From: Apoda limacodes
Taxonomy: Eukaryota; Arthropoda; Insecta; Lepidoptera; Limacodidae
DNA: 64,000 nucleotides
Direction: 5' to 3'
Assembly: GCA_946406115.1 (NCBI GenBank)
Contig: OX291542.1
Coordinates: forward strand, 2,008,959-2,072,958
Notes under the pieces: generated by a model
What the model saw: the letters and a program-made list of their open reading frames with translations, nothing else
Told to the model about the DNA's origin: nothing
Databases searched by the model: none
Translations under genes and position numbers: made by a program
In this document: piece by piece, positions 12,101 to 27,100 of the stretch
Numbering within the stretch: position 1 is the first letter of the stretch
How the letters are laid out: each line of letters starts with the position of its first letter

Positions 12101-15100
12101 GTCGACAAAAAATACGATGCCAAGGACAAATCACAGTCATATGTAAGTGAACATAGAGATAATAACGACAGGGATAAAGATTCTAAAAAGAGTGCCTCCT
12201 CCGAGACACAAGTATCTGTCGACAACAAATCCGATGTCAAGGACAAATCACAGTCATATGTAAGTGAACATAGAGATAATAATGACAAGAACAAAGATTT
12301 TAAAACGAGTGCCTCCTCCGAGACACAAGTATCTGTCGACAACAAATCCGATGTCAAGGACAAATCACAGTCATATGTAAGTGAACATAAAGATAATAAA
12401 GACAGGAAGAGTGATTTTAAAAAGAGTGCCTCCTCTGAGACAAATGTATCTGTCGACAAAAAATACGATGCCAAGGACAAATCACAGTCATATGTAAGTG
12501 AACATAGAGATAATAAAGACAGGAAGAGTGATTTTAAAAAGAGTGCCTCCTCTGAGACAAATGTATCTGTCGACAAAAAATACGATGCCAAGGACAAATC
12601 ACAGTTATATGTAAGTGAACATAGAGATAATAACGACAGGGATAAAGATTCTAAGAAGAGTGCCTCCTCCGAGACAAAGGTATCTGTCGACAACAAATCC
12701 GATGTCAAGGACAAATCACAGTTATATGTAAGTGAACATAGAGATAATAATGACAAGAACAAAGATTTTAAAACGCGTGCCTCCTCCGAGACACAAGTAT
12801 CTGTCGACAACAAATACGATGCCAAGGACAAATCACAGTCATATGTAAGTGAACATAGAGATAATAAAGACAGGAAGAGTGATTTTAAAAAGAGTGCCTC
12901 CTCTGAGACAAATGTATCTGTCGACAAAACATATGATGCCAAGGACAAATCACAGTCATATGTAAGTGAACATAGAGATAATAACGACAGGGATAAAGAT
13001 TCTAAGAAGAGTGCCTCCTCCGAGACACAAGTATCTGTTGACAACAAATCCGATGTCAAGGACAAATCACAGTCATATGTAAGTGAACATAGAGATAATA
13101 ATGACAAGAACAAAGATTTTAAAACGCGTGCCTCCTCCGAGACACAAGTATCTGTCGACAACAAATACGATGCCAAGGACAAATCACAGTCATATGTAAG
13201 TGAACATAGAGATAATAAAGACAGGAAGAGTGATTTTAAAAAGAGTGCCTCCTCTGAGACAAATGTATCTGTCGACAAAACATATGATGCCAAGGACAAA
13301 TCACAGTCATATGTAAGTGAACATAGAGATAATAACGACAGGGATAAAGATTCTAAGAAGAGTGTCTCCTCCGAGACACAAGTATCTGTTGACAAAAAAT
13401 CCGATGTCAAGGACAAATCACAGTCATATGTAAGTGAACATAGAGATAATAAAGACAGGAAGAGTGATTTTAAAAAGAGTGCCTCCTCTGAGACAAATGT
13501 ATCTGTCGACAAAAAATACGATGCCAAGGACAAATCACAGTCATATGTAAGTGAACATAGAGATAATAACGACAGGGATAAAGATTCTAAAAAGAGTGCC
13601 TCCTCCGAGACACAAGTATCTGTCGACAACAAATCCGTTGTCAAGGACAAATCACAGTCATATGTAAGTGAACATAGAGATAATAAAGACAGGAAGAGTG
13701 ATTTTAAAAAGAGTGCCTCCTCTGAGACAAATGTATCTGTCGACAAAAACTACGATGCCAAGGACAAATCACAGTCATATGTAAGTGAACGTAGAGACAA
13801 TAACGACAGGGATAAAGATTATAAAAAGAGTGCCTCCTCCGAGACACAAGTATCTGTCGACAACAAATCCGATGTCAAGGACAAATCACAGTCATATGTA
13901 AGTGAACATAGAGATAATAAAGACAGGAAGAGTGATTTTAAAAAGAGTGCCTCCTCTGAGACAAATGTATCTGTCGACAAAAAATACGATGCCAAGGACA
14001 AATCACAGTTATATGTAAGTGAACATAGATATAATAACGACAGGGATAAAGATTCTAAGAAGAGTGCCTCCTCCGAGACAAAGGTATCTGTCGACAACAA
14101 ATCCGATGTCAAGGACAAATCACAGTCATATGTAAGTGAACATAGAGATAATAAAGACAGGAAGAGTGATTTTAAAAAGAGTGCCTCCTCTGAGACAAAT
14201 GTATCTGTCGACAAAAAATACGATGCCAAGGACAAATCACAGTCATATGTAAGTGAACATAGAGATAATAACGACAGGGATAAAGAATCTAAAAAGAGTG
14301 CCTCCTCCGAGACACAAGTATCTGTCGACAACAAATCCGTTGTCAAGGACCAATCACAGTCATATGTAAGTGAACATAGAGATAATAAAGACAGGAAGAG
14401 TGATTTTAAAAAGAGTGCCTCCTCTGAGACAAATGTATCTGTCGACAAAAACTACGATGCCAAGGACAAATCACAGTCATATGTAAGTGAACGTAGAGAC
14501 AATAACGACAGGGATAAAGATTATAAAAAGAGTGCCTCCTCCGAGACACAAGTATCTGTCGGCAACAAATCCGATGTCAAGGACAAATCACAGTCATATG
14601 TAAGTGAACATAGAGAAAATAAAGACAGGAAGAGTGATTTTAAAAAGAGTGCCTCCTCTGAGACAAATGTATCTGTCGACAAAAAATACGATGCCAAGGA
14701 CAAATCCCAGTCATATGTAAGTGAACATAGAGATAATAATGACAAGAATAAAGATTTTAAAACGCGTGCCTCCTCCGAGACACAAGTATCTGTCGACAAC
14801 AAATCCGATGTTAAGGACAAATCACAGTCATATGTAAGTGAACATAGAGATAATAAAGACAGGGAGAGTGATTTTGAAAAGAGTGCCTCCTCTGAGACAA
14901 ATGTATCTGTCGACAAAAAATACGATGCCAAGGACAAATCACAGTCATATGTAAGTGAACATAGAGATAATAACGACAAGAACAAAGATTTTAAAACGCG
15001 TGCCTCCTCCGAAACACAAGTATCTGTCGACAACAAATACGATGCCAAGGACAAATCACAGTCATATGTAAGTGAACATAGAGATAATAATGACAAGAAT

Positions 15101-18100
15101 AAAGATTTTAAAAAGCGTGCCTCCTCCGAGACACAAGTATCTGTCGACAACAAATCCGATGTCAAGGACAAATCACAGTCATATGTAAGTGAACATAGAG
15201 ATAATAAAGACAGGAAGAGTTATTTTAAAAAGAGTGCCTCCTCTGAGACAAATGTATCTGTCGACAAAAAATACGATGCCAAGGACAAATCACAGTCATA
15301 TGTAAGTGAACATAGAGATAATAACGACAGGGATAAAGATTCTAAAAAGAGTGCCTCCTCCGAGACACAAGTATCTGTCGACAACAAATCCAATGTCAAG
15401 GACAAATCACAGTCATATGTAAGTGAACATAGAGATAATAAAGACAGGAAGAGTGATTTTAAAAAGAGTGCCTCCTCTGAGACAAATGTATCTGTCGACA
15501 AAAAATACGATGCCAAGGACAAATCCCAGTCATATGTAAGTGAACATAGAGATAATAATGACAAGAGCAAAGATTTTAAAACGGGTGCCTCCTCCGAGAC
15601 ACTAGTATCTGTCAACAACAAATCCGATGTCAAGGACAAATCACAGTCATATGTAAGTGAACATAGAGATAATAATGACAAGAATAAAGATTTTAAAAAG
15701 AGTGCCTCCTCTGAGACAAATGTATCTGTCGACAAAAATTACGATGCCAAAGACAAATCCCAGTCATATGTAAGTGAACATAGAGATAATAATGACAAGA
15801 ACAAAGAATTTAAAACGCGTGCCTCCTCCGAGACACAAGTATCTGTCGACAACCAATCCGATGTCAAGGACAAATCACAGTCATATGTAAGTGAACATAG
15901 AGATAATAAAGACAGGAAGAGTGATTTTAAAAAGAGTGCCTCCTCTGAGACAAATGTATCTGTCGACAAAAAATACGATGCCAAGGACAAATCCCAGTCA
16001 TATGTAAGTGAACATAGAGATAATAATGACAAGAGCAAAGATTTTAAAACGGGTGCCTCCTCCGAGACACTAGTATCTGTCGACAACAAATCCGATGTCA
16101 AGGACAAATCACAGTCATATGTAAGTGAACATAGAGATAATAATGACAAGAATAAAGATTTTAAAAAGAGTGCCTCCTCTGAGACAAATGTATCTGTCGA
16201 CAAAAATTACGATGCCAAAGACAAATCCCAGTCATATGTAAGTGAACATAGAGATAATAATGACAAGAACAAAGATTTTAAAACGCGTGCCTCCTCCGAG
16301 ACACAAGTATCTGTCGACAACCAATCCGATGTCAAGGACAAATCACAGTCATATGTAAGTGAACATAGAGATAATAAAGACAGGAAGAGTGATTTTAAAC
16401 AGAGTGCCTCCTCTGAGACAAATGTATCTGTCGACAAAAAATACGATGCCAAGGACAAATCACAGTCATATGTAAGTGAACATAGAGATAATAACGACAG
16501 GGATAAAGATTCTAAAACGAGTGCCTCCTCCGAGACACAAGTATCTGTCGACAACAAATCCGATGTCAAGGACAAATCACAATCATATGTAAGTGAACAT
16601 AGAGATAATAAAGACAGGAAGAGTGATTTTAAAAAGAGTGCCTCCTCTGAGACAAATGTATCTGTCGACAAAAAATACGATGCCAAGGACAAATCCCAGT
16701 CATATGTAAGTGAACATAGAGATAATAATGACAAGAGCAAAGATTTTAAAACGGGTGCCTCCTCCGAGACACTAGTATCTGTCGACAACAAATCCGATGT
16801 CAAGGACAAATTACAGTCATATGTAAGTGAACATAGAGATAATAAAGACAGGAAGAGTGATTTTAAACAGAGTGCCTCCTCTGAGACAAATGTATCTGTC
16901 GACAAAAAATACGATGCCAAGGACAAATCACAGTCATATGTAAGTGAACATAGAGATAATAATGACAAGAACAAAGATTTTAAAACGCGTGCCTCCTCCG
17001 AGACACAAGTATCTGTCGACAACAAATACGATGCCAAGGACAAATCACAGTCATATGTAAGTGAACATAGAGATAATAATGACAAGAATAAAGATTTTAA
17101 AAAGCGTGCCTCCTCCGAGACACAAGTATCTGTCGACAACAAATCCGATGTCAAGGACAAATCACAGTCATATGTAAGTGAACATAGAGATAATAAAGAC
17201 AGGAAGAGTGATTTTAAAAAGAGTGCCTCCTCTGAGACAAATGTATCTGTCGACAAAAAATATGATGCCAAGGACAAATCACAGTCATATGTAAGTGAAC
17301 ATAGAGATAATAACGACAGGGATAAAGAATCTAAAAAGAGTGCCTCCTCCGAGACACAAGTATCTGTCGACAACAAATCCGTTGTCAAGGACCAATCACA
17401 GTCATATGTAAGTGAACATAGAGATAATAAAGACAGGAAGAGTGATTTTAAAAAGAGTGCCTCCTCTGAGACAAATGTATCTGTCGACAAAAACTACGAT
17501 GCCAAGGACAAATCACAGTCATATGTAAGTGAACGTAGAGACAATAACGACAGGGATAAAGATTATAAAAAGAGTGCCTCCTCCGAGACACAAGTATCTG
17601 TCGGCAACAAATCCGATGTCAAGGACAAATCACAGTCATATGTAAGTGAACATAGAGAAAATAAAGACAGGAAGAGTGATTTTAAAAAGAGTGCCTCCTC
17701 TGAGACAAATGTATCTGTCGACAAAAAATACGATGCCAAGGACAAATCCCAGTCATATGTAAGTGAACATAGAGATAATAATGACAAGAATAAAGATTTT
17801 AAAACGCGTGCCTCCTCCGAGACACAAGTATCTGTCGACAACAAATCCGATGTTAAGGACAAATCACAGTCATATGTAAGTGAACATAGAGATAATAAAG
17901 ACAGGGAGAGTGATTTTGAAAAGAGTGCCTCCTCTGAGACAAATGTATCTGTCGACAAAAAATACGATGCCAAGGACAAATCACAGTCATATGTAAGTGA
18001 ACATAGAGATAATAACGACAAGAACAAAGATTTTAAAACGCGTGCCTCCTCCGAAACACAAGTATCTGTCGACAACAAATACGATGCCAAGGACAAATCA

Positions 18101-21100
18101 CAGTCATATGTAAGTGAACATAGAGATAATAATGACAAGAATAAAGATTTTAAAAAGCGTGCCTCCTCCGAGACACAAGTATCTGTCGACAACAAATCCG
18201 ATGTCAAGGACAAATCACAGTCATATGTAAGTGAACATAGAGATAATAAAGACAGGAAGAGTTATTTTAAAAAGAGTGCCTCCTCTGAGACAAATGTATC
18301 TGTCGACAAAAAATACGATGCCAAGGACAAATCACAGTCATATGTAAGTGAACATAGAGATAATAACGACAGGGATAAAGATTCTAAAAAGAGTGCCTCC
18401 TCCGAGACACAAGTATCTGTCGACAACAAATCCAATGTCAAGGACAAATCACAGTCATATGTAAGTGAACATAGAGATAATAAAGACAGGAAGAGTGATT
18501 TTAAAAAGAGTGCCTCCTCTGAGACAAATGTATCTGTCGACAAAAAATACGATGCCAAGGACAAATCCCAGTCATATGTAAGTGAACATAGAGATAATAA
18601 TGACAAGAGCAAAGATTTTAAAACGGGTGCCTCCTCCGAGACACTAGTATCTGTCAACAACAAATCCGATGTCAAGGACAAATCACAGTCATATGTAAGT
18701 GAACATAGAGATAATAATGACAAGAATAAAGATTTTAAAAAGAGTGCCTCCTCTGAGACAAATGTATCTGTCGACAAAAATTACGATGCCAAAGACAAAT
18801 CCCAGTCATATGTAAGTGAACATAGAGATAATAATGACAAGAACAAAGAATTTAAAACGCGTGCCTCCTCCGAGACACAAGTATCTGTCGACAACCAATC
18901 CGATGTCAAGGACAAATCACAGTCATATGTAAGTGAACATAGAGATAATAAAGACAGGAAGAGTGATTTTAAAAAGAGTGCCTCCTCTGAGACAAATGTA
19001 TCTGTCGACAAAAAATACGATGCCAAGGACAAATCCCAGTCATATGTAAGTGAACATAGAGATAATAATGACAAGAGCAAAGATTTTAAAACGGGTGCCT
19101 CCTCCGAGACACTAGTATCTGTCGACAACAAATCCGATGTCAAGGACAAATCACAGTCATATGTAAGTGAACATAGAGATAATAATGACAAGAATAAAGA
19201 TTTTAAAAAGAGTGCCTCCTCTGAGACAAATGTATCTGTCGACAAAAATTACGATGCCAAAGACAAATCCCAGTCATATGTAAGTGAACATAGAGATAAT
19301 AATGACAAGAACAAAGATTTTAAAACGCGTGCCTCCTCCGAGACACAAGTATCTGTCGACAACCAATCCGATGTCAAGGACAAATCACAGTCATATGTAA
19401 GTGAACATAGAGATAATAAAGACAGGAAGAGTGATTTTAAACAGAGTGCCTCCTCTGAGACAAATGTATCTGTCGACAAAAAATACGATGCCAAGGACAA
19501 ATCACAGTCATATGTAAGTGAACATAGAGATAATAACGACAGGGATAAAGATTCTAAAACGAGTGCCTCCTCCGAGACACAAGTATCTGTCGACAACAAA
19601 TCCGATGTCAAGGACAAATCACAATCATATGTAAGTGAACATAGAGATAATAAAGACAGGAAGAGTGATTTTAAAAAGAGTGCCTCCTCTGAGACAAATG
19701 TATCTGTCGACAAAAAATACGATGCCAAGGACAAATCCCAGTCATATGTAAGTGAACATAGAGATAATAATGACAAGAGCAAAGATTTTAAAACGGGTGC
19801 CTCCTCCGAGACACTAGTATCTGTCGACAACAAATCCGATGTCAAGGACAAATTACAGTCATATGTAAGTGAACATAGAGATAATAAAGACAGGAAGAGT
19901 GATTTTAAACAGAGTGCCTCCTCTGAGACAAATGTATCTGTCGACAAAAAATACGATGCCAAGGACAAATCACAGTCATATGTAAGTGAACATAGAGATA
20001 ATAATGACAAGAACAAAGATTTTAAAACGCGTGCCTCCTCCGAGACACAAGTATCTGTCGACAACAAATACGATGCCAAGGACAAATCACAGTCATATGT
20101 AAGTGAACATAGAGATAATAATGACAAGAATAAAGATTTTAAAAAGCGTGCCTCCTCCGAGACACAAGTATCTGTCGACAACAAATCCGATGTCAAGGAC
20201 AAATCACAGTCATATGTAAGTGAACATAGAGATAATAAAGACAGGAAGAGTGATTTTAAAAAGAGTGCCTCCTCTGAGACAAATGTATCTGTCGACAAAA
20301 AATATGATGCCAAGGACAAATCACAGTCATATGTAAGTGAACATAGAGATAATAACGACAGGGATAAAGATTCTAAGAAGAGTGCCTCCTCCGAGACACA
20401 AGTATCTGTTGACAACAAATCCGATGTCAAGGACAAATCACAGTCATATGTAAGTGAACATAGAGATAATAAAGACAGGAAGAGTGATTTTAAAAAGAGT
20501 GCCTCCTCTGAGACAAATGTATCTGTCGACAAAAAATACGATGCCAAGGACAAATCACAGTCATATGTAAGTGAACATAGAGAAAATAACGACAGGGATA
20601 AAGATTCTAAAAAGAGTGCCTCCTCCGAGACACAAGTATCTGTCGACAACAAATCCGTTGTCAAGGACAAATCACAGTCATATGTAAGTGAACATAGAGA
20701 TAATAAAGACAGGAAGAGTGATTTTAAAAAGAGTGCCTCCTCTGAGACAAATGTATCTGTCGACAAAAACTACGATGCCAAGGACAAATCACAGTCATAT
20801 GTAAGTGAACGTAGAGACAATAACGACAGGGATAAAGATTATAAAAAGAGTGCGTCCTCCGAGACACAAGTATCTGTCGGCAACAAATCCGATGTCAAGG
20901 ACAAATCACAGTCATATGTAAGTGAACATAGAGATAATAAAGACAGGAAGAGTGATTTTAAAAAGAGTGCCTCCTCTGAGACAAATGTATCTGTCGACAA
21001 AAAATACGATGCCAAGGACAAATCCCAGTCATATGTAAGTGAACATAGAGATAATAATGACAAGAATAAAGATTTTAAAACGCGTGCCTCCTCCGAGACA

Positions 21101-24100
21101 CAAGTATCTGTCGACAACAAATCCGATGTTAAGGACAAATCACAGTCATATGTAAGTGAACATAGAGATAATAAAGACAGGGAGAGTGATTTTGAAAAGA
21201 GTGCCTCCTCTGAGACAAATGTATCTGTCGACAAAAAATACGATGCCAAGGACAAATCACAGTCATATGTAAGTGAACATAGAGATAATAACGACAAGAA
21301 CAAAGATTTTAAAACGCGTGCCTCCTCCGAAACACAAGTATCTGTCGACAACAAATACGATGCCAAGGACAAATCACAGTCATATGTAAGTGAACATAGA
21401 GATAATAATGACAAGAATAAAGATTTTAAAAAGCGTGCCTCCTCCGAGACACAAGTATCTGTCGACAACAAATCCGATGTCAAGGACAAATCACAGTCAT
21501 ATGTAAGTGAACATAGAGATAATAAAGACAGGAAGAGTGATTTTAAAAAGAGTGCCTCCTCTGAGACAAATGTATCTGTCGACAAAAAATACGATGCCAA
21601 GGACAAATCACAGTCATATGTAAGTGAACATAGAGATAATAACGACAGGGATAAAGATTCTAAAAAGAGTGCCTCCTCCGAGACACAAGTATCTGTCGAC
21701 AACAAATCCAATGTCAAGGACAAATCACAGTCATATGTAAGTGAACATAGAGATAATAAAGACAGGAAGAGTGATTTTAAAAAGAGTGCCTCCTCTGAGA
21801 CAAATGTATCTGTCGACAAAAAATATGATGCCAAGGACAAATCACAGTCATATGTAAGTGAACATAGAGATAATAACGACAGGGATAAAGATTCTAAGAA
21901 GAGTGCCTCCTCCGAGACACAAGTATCTGTTGACAACAAATCCGATGTCAAGGACAAATCACAGTCATATGTAAGTGAACATAGAGATAATAAAGACAGG
22001 AAGAGTGATTTTAAAAAGAGTGCCTCCTCTGAGACAAATGTATCTGTCGACAAAAAATACGATGCCAAGGACAAATCACAGTCATATGTAAGTGAACATA
22101 GAGAAAATAACGACAGGGATAAAGATTCTAAAAAGAGTGCCTCCTCCGAGACACAAGTATCTGTCGACAACAAATCCGTTGTCAAGGACAAATCACAGTC
22201 ATATGTAAGTGAACATAGAGATAATAAAGACAGGAAGAGTGATTTTAAAAAGAGTGCCTCCTCTGAGACAAATGTATCTGTCGACAAAAACTACGATGCC
22301 AAGGACAAATCACAGTCATATGTAAGTGAACGTAGAGACAATAACGACAGGGATAAAGATTATAAAAAGAGTGCGTCCTCCGAGACACAAGTATCTGTCG
22401 GCAACAAATCCGATGTCAAGGACAAATCACAGTCATATGTAAGTGAACATAGAGATAATAAAGACAGGAAGAGTGATTTTAAAAAGAGTGCCTCCTCTGA
22501 GACAAATGTATCTGTCGACAAAAAATACGATGCCAAGGACAAATCCCAGTCATATGTAAGTGAACATAGAGATAATAATGACAAGAATAAAGATTTTAAA
22601 ACGCGTGCCTCCTCCGAGACACAAGTATCTGTCGACAACAAATCCGATGTCAAGGACAAATCACAGTCATATGTAAGTGAACATAGAGATAATAATGACA
22701 AGAATAAAGATTTTAAAACGCGTGCCTCCTCCGAGACACAAGTATCTGTCGACAACAAATCCGATGTTAAGGACAAATCACAGTCATATGTAAGTGAACA
22801 TAGAGATAATAAAGACAGGGAGAGTGATTTTGAAAAGAGTGCCTCCTCTGAGACAAATGTATCTGTCGACAAAAAATACGATGCCAAGGACAAATCACAG
22901 TCATATGTAAGTGAACATAGAGATAATAACGACAAGAACAAAGATTTTAAAACGCGTGCCTCCTCCGAAACACAAGTATCTGTCGACAACAAATACGATG
23001 CCAAGGACAAATCACAGTCATATGTAAGTGAACATAGAGATAATAATGACAAGAATAAAGATTTTAAAAAGCGTGCCTCCTCCGAGACACAAGTATCTGT
23101 CGACAACAAATCCGATGTCAAGGACAAATCACAGTCATATGTAAGTGAACATAGAGATAATAAAGACAGGAAGAGTGATTTTAAAAAGAGTGCCTCCTCT
23201 GAGACAAATGTATCTGTCGACAAAAAATACGATGCCAAGGACAAATCACAGTCATATGTAAGTGAACATAGAGATAATAACGACAGGGATAAAGATTCTA
23301 AAAAGAGTGCCTCCTCTGAGACAAATGTATCTGTCGACAAAAAATACGATGCCAAGGACAAATCCCAGTCATATGTAAGTGAACATAGAGATAATAATGA
23401 CAAGAGCAAAGATTTTAAAACGGGTGCCTCCTCCGAGACACTAGTATCTGTCAACAACAAATCCGATGTCAAGGACAAATCACAGTCATATGTAAGTGAA
23501 CATAGAGATAATAATGACAAGAATAAAGATTTTAAAAAGAGTGCCTCCTCTGAGACAAATGTATCTGTCGACAAAAATTACGATGCCAAAGACAAATCCC
23601 AGTCATATGTAAGTGAACATAGAGATAATAATGACAAGAACAAAGATTTTAAAACGCGTGCCTCCTCCGAGACACAAGTATCTGTCGACAACCAATCCGA
23701 TGTCAAGGACAAATCACAGTCATATGTAAGTGAACATAGAGATAATAAAGACAGGAAGAGTGATTTTAAAAAGAGTGCCTCCTCTGAGACAAATGTATCT
23801 GTCGACAAAAAATACGATGCCAAGGACAAATCACAGTCATATGTAAGTGAACATAGAGATAATAACGACAGGGATAAAGATTCTAAAAAGAGTGCCTCCT
23901 CCGAGACACAAGTATCTGTCTACAACAAATCCGATGTCAAGGACAAATCACAGTCATATGTGAGTGAACATAGAGATAATAAAGACAGGAAGAGTGATTT
24001 TAAAAAGAGTGCCTCCTCTGAGACAAATGTATCTGTCGACAAAAAATACGATGCCAAGGACAAATCCCAGTCATATGTAAGTGAACATAGAGATAATAAT

Positions 24101-27100
24101 GACAAGAGCAAAGATTTTAAAACGGGTGCCTCCTCCGAGACACTAGTATCTGTCGACAACAAATCCGATGTCAAGGACAAATCACAGTCATATGTAAGTG
24201 AACATAGAGATAATAAAGACAGGAAGAGTGATTTTAAAAAGAGTGCCTCCTCTGAGACAAATGTATCTGTCGACAAAAATTACGATGCCAAAGACAAATC
24301 CCAGTCATATGTAAGTGAACATAGAGATAATAATGACAAGAACAAAGATTTTAAAACGCGTGCCTCCTCCGAGACACAAGTATCTGTCGACAACCAATCC
24401 GATGTCAAGGACAAATCACAGTCATATGTAAGTGAACATAGAGATAATAAAGACAGGAAGAGTGATTTTAAACAGAGTGCCTCCTCTGAGACAAATGTAT
24501 CTGTCGACAAAAAATACGATGCCAAGGACAAATCACAGTCATATGTAAGTGAACATAGAGATAATAACGACAGGGATAAAGATTCTAAAAAGAGTGCCTC
24601 CTCCGAGACACAAGTATCTGTCGACAACAAATCCGATGTCAAGGACAAATCACAGTCATATGTAAGTGAACATAGAGATAATAAAGACAGGAAGAGTGAT
24701 TTTAAAAAGAGTGATTCCTCTGAGACAAATGTATCTGTCGACAAAAAATACGATGCCAAGGACAAATCCCAGTCATATGTAAGTGAACATAGAGATAATA
24801 ATGACAAGAATAAAGATTTTAAAAGGCGTGCCTCCTCCGAGACACAAGTATCTGTCGACAACAAATCCGATGTCAAGGACAAATCACAGTCATTTGTAAG
24901 TGAACATAGAGATGATAAAGACAGGAAGAGTGATTTTAAAAAGAGTGTCTCCTCTGAGATAAATGTATCTGTTGACAAAAAATACGATGCCAAGGACAAA
25001 TCCCAGTCATATGTAAGTGAACATAGAGATAATAATGACAAGAATAAAGATTTTAAAACGCGTGCCTCCTCCGAGACACAAGTATCTGTCGACAACAAAT
25101 CCGATGTCAAGGACAAATCACAGTCATATGTAAGTGAACATAGAGATAATAAAGACAGGAAGAGTGATTTTAAAAAGAGTGCCTCCTCTGAGACAAATGT
25201 ATCTGTCGACAAAAAATACAATGCCAAGGACAAATCCCAGTCATATGTAAGTGAACATAGAGATAATAATGACAAGAATAAAGATTTTAAAACGCGTGCC
25301 TCCTCCGAGACACAAGTATCTGTCGACAACAAATCCGATTTCAAGGACAAATCACAGTCATATGTAAGTGAACATAGAGATAATAAAGACAGGAAGAGTG
25401 ATTTTAAAAAGAGTGCCTCCTCTGAGACAAATATATCTGTCGACAAAAAATACGATGCCAAGGACAAATCCCAGTCATATGTAAGTGAACATAGAGATAA
25501 TAATGACAAGAATAAAGATTTTAAAAGGCGTGCCTCCTCCGAGACACAAGTATCTGTCGACAACAAATCCGATGTCAAGGACAAATCACAGTCATTTGTA
25601 AGTGAACATAGAGATGATAAAGACAGGAAGAGTGATTTTAAAAAGAGTGCCTCCTCTGAGACAAATGTATCTGTCGACAAAAAATACGATGCCAAGGACA
25701 AATCACAGTCATATGTAAGTGAACATAGAGATAATAACGACAGGGATAAAGATTCTAAAAAGAGTGCCTCCTCTGAGACACAAGTATCTGTCGACAAAAA
25801 ATCCGATGTCAAGGACAAATCACAGTCATATGTAAGTGAACATAGAGATAATAAAGACAGGGAGAGTGATTTTGAAAAGAGTGCCTCCTCTGAGATAAAT
25901 GTATCTGTTGACAAAAAATACGATGCCAAGGACAAATCGCAGTCATATGTAAGTGAACATAGAGATAATAATATCAAGAATAAAGATTTTAAAACGCGTG
26001 CCTCCTCCTTGACACAAGTATCTGTCGACAACAAATCCGATGTCAAGGACAAATCACAGTCATATGTAAGTGAACATAGAGATAATAAAGACAGGAAGAG
26101 TGATTTTAAAAAGAGTGCCTCCTCTGAGACAAATGTATCTGTCGACAAAAAATACAATGCCAAGGACAAATCCCAGTCATATGTAAGTGAACATAGAGAT
26201 AATAATGACAAGAATAAAGATTTTAAAACGCGTGCCTCCTCCGAGACACAAGTATCTGTCGACAACAAATCCGATGTCAAGGACAAATCACAGTCATTTG
26301 TAAGTGAACATAGAGATGATAAAGACAGGAAGAGTGATTTTAAAAAGAGTGCCTCCTCTGAGACAAACGTATCTGTCGACAAAAAATACGATGCCAAGGA
26401 CAAATCACAGTCATATGTAAGTGAACATAGAGATAATAACGACAGGGATAAAGATTCTAAAACGCGTGCCTCCTCCGAGACACAAGTATCTGTCGACAAC
26501 AAATCCGATGTCAAGGACAAATCACAGTCATATGTAAGTGAACATAGAGATAATAATGACAAGAACAAAGATTTTAAAACGCGTGCCTCCTCCGAGACAC
26601 AAGTATCTGTCGATAACAAATCCGATGTCAAGGACAAATCACAGTCATATGTAAGTGAACATAGAGATAATAAAGACAGGAAGAGTGATTTTAAAAAGAG
26701 TGCCTCCTCTGAGACAAATCTATCTGTCGACAAAAAATACGATGCCAAGGACAAATCACAGTCATATGTAAGTGAACATAGAGATAATAACGACAGGGAT
26801 AAAGATTCTAAAAAGAGTGCCTCCTCCGAGACACAAGTATCTGTCGACAACAAATCCGATGTCAAGGACAAATCACAGTCATATGTAAGTGAACATAGAG
26901 ATAATAAAGACAGGAAGAGTGATTTTAAAAAGAGTGCCTCCTCTGAGACAAATGTATCTGTCGACAAAAAATACGATGCCAAGGACAAATCCCAGTCATA
27001 TGTAAGTGAACATAGAGATAATAATGACAAGAATAAAGATTTTAAAAGGCGTGCCTCCTCCGAGACACAAGTATCTGTCGACAACAAATCCGATGTCAAG

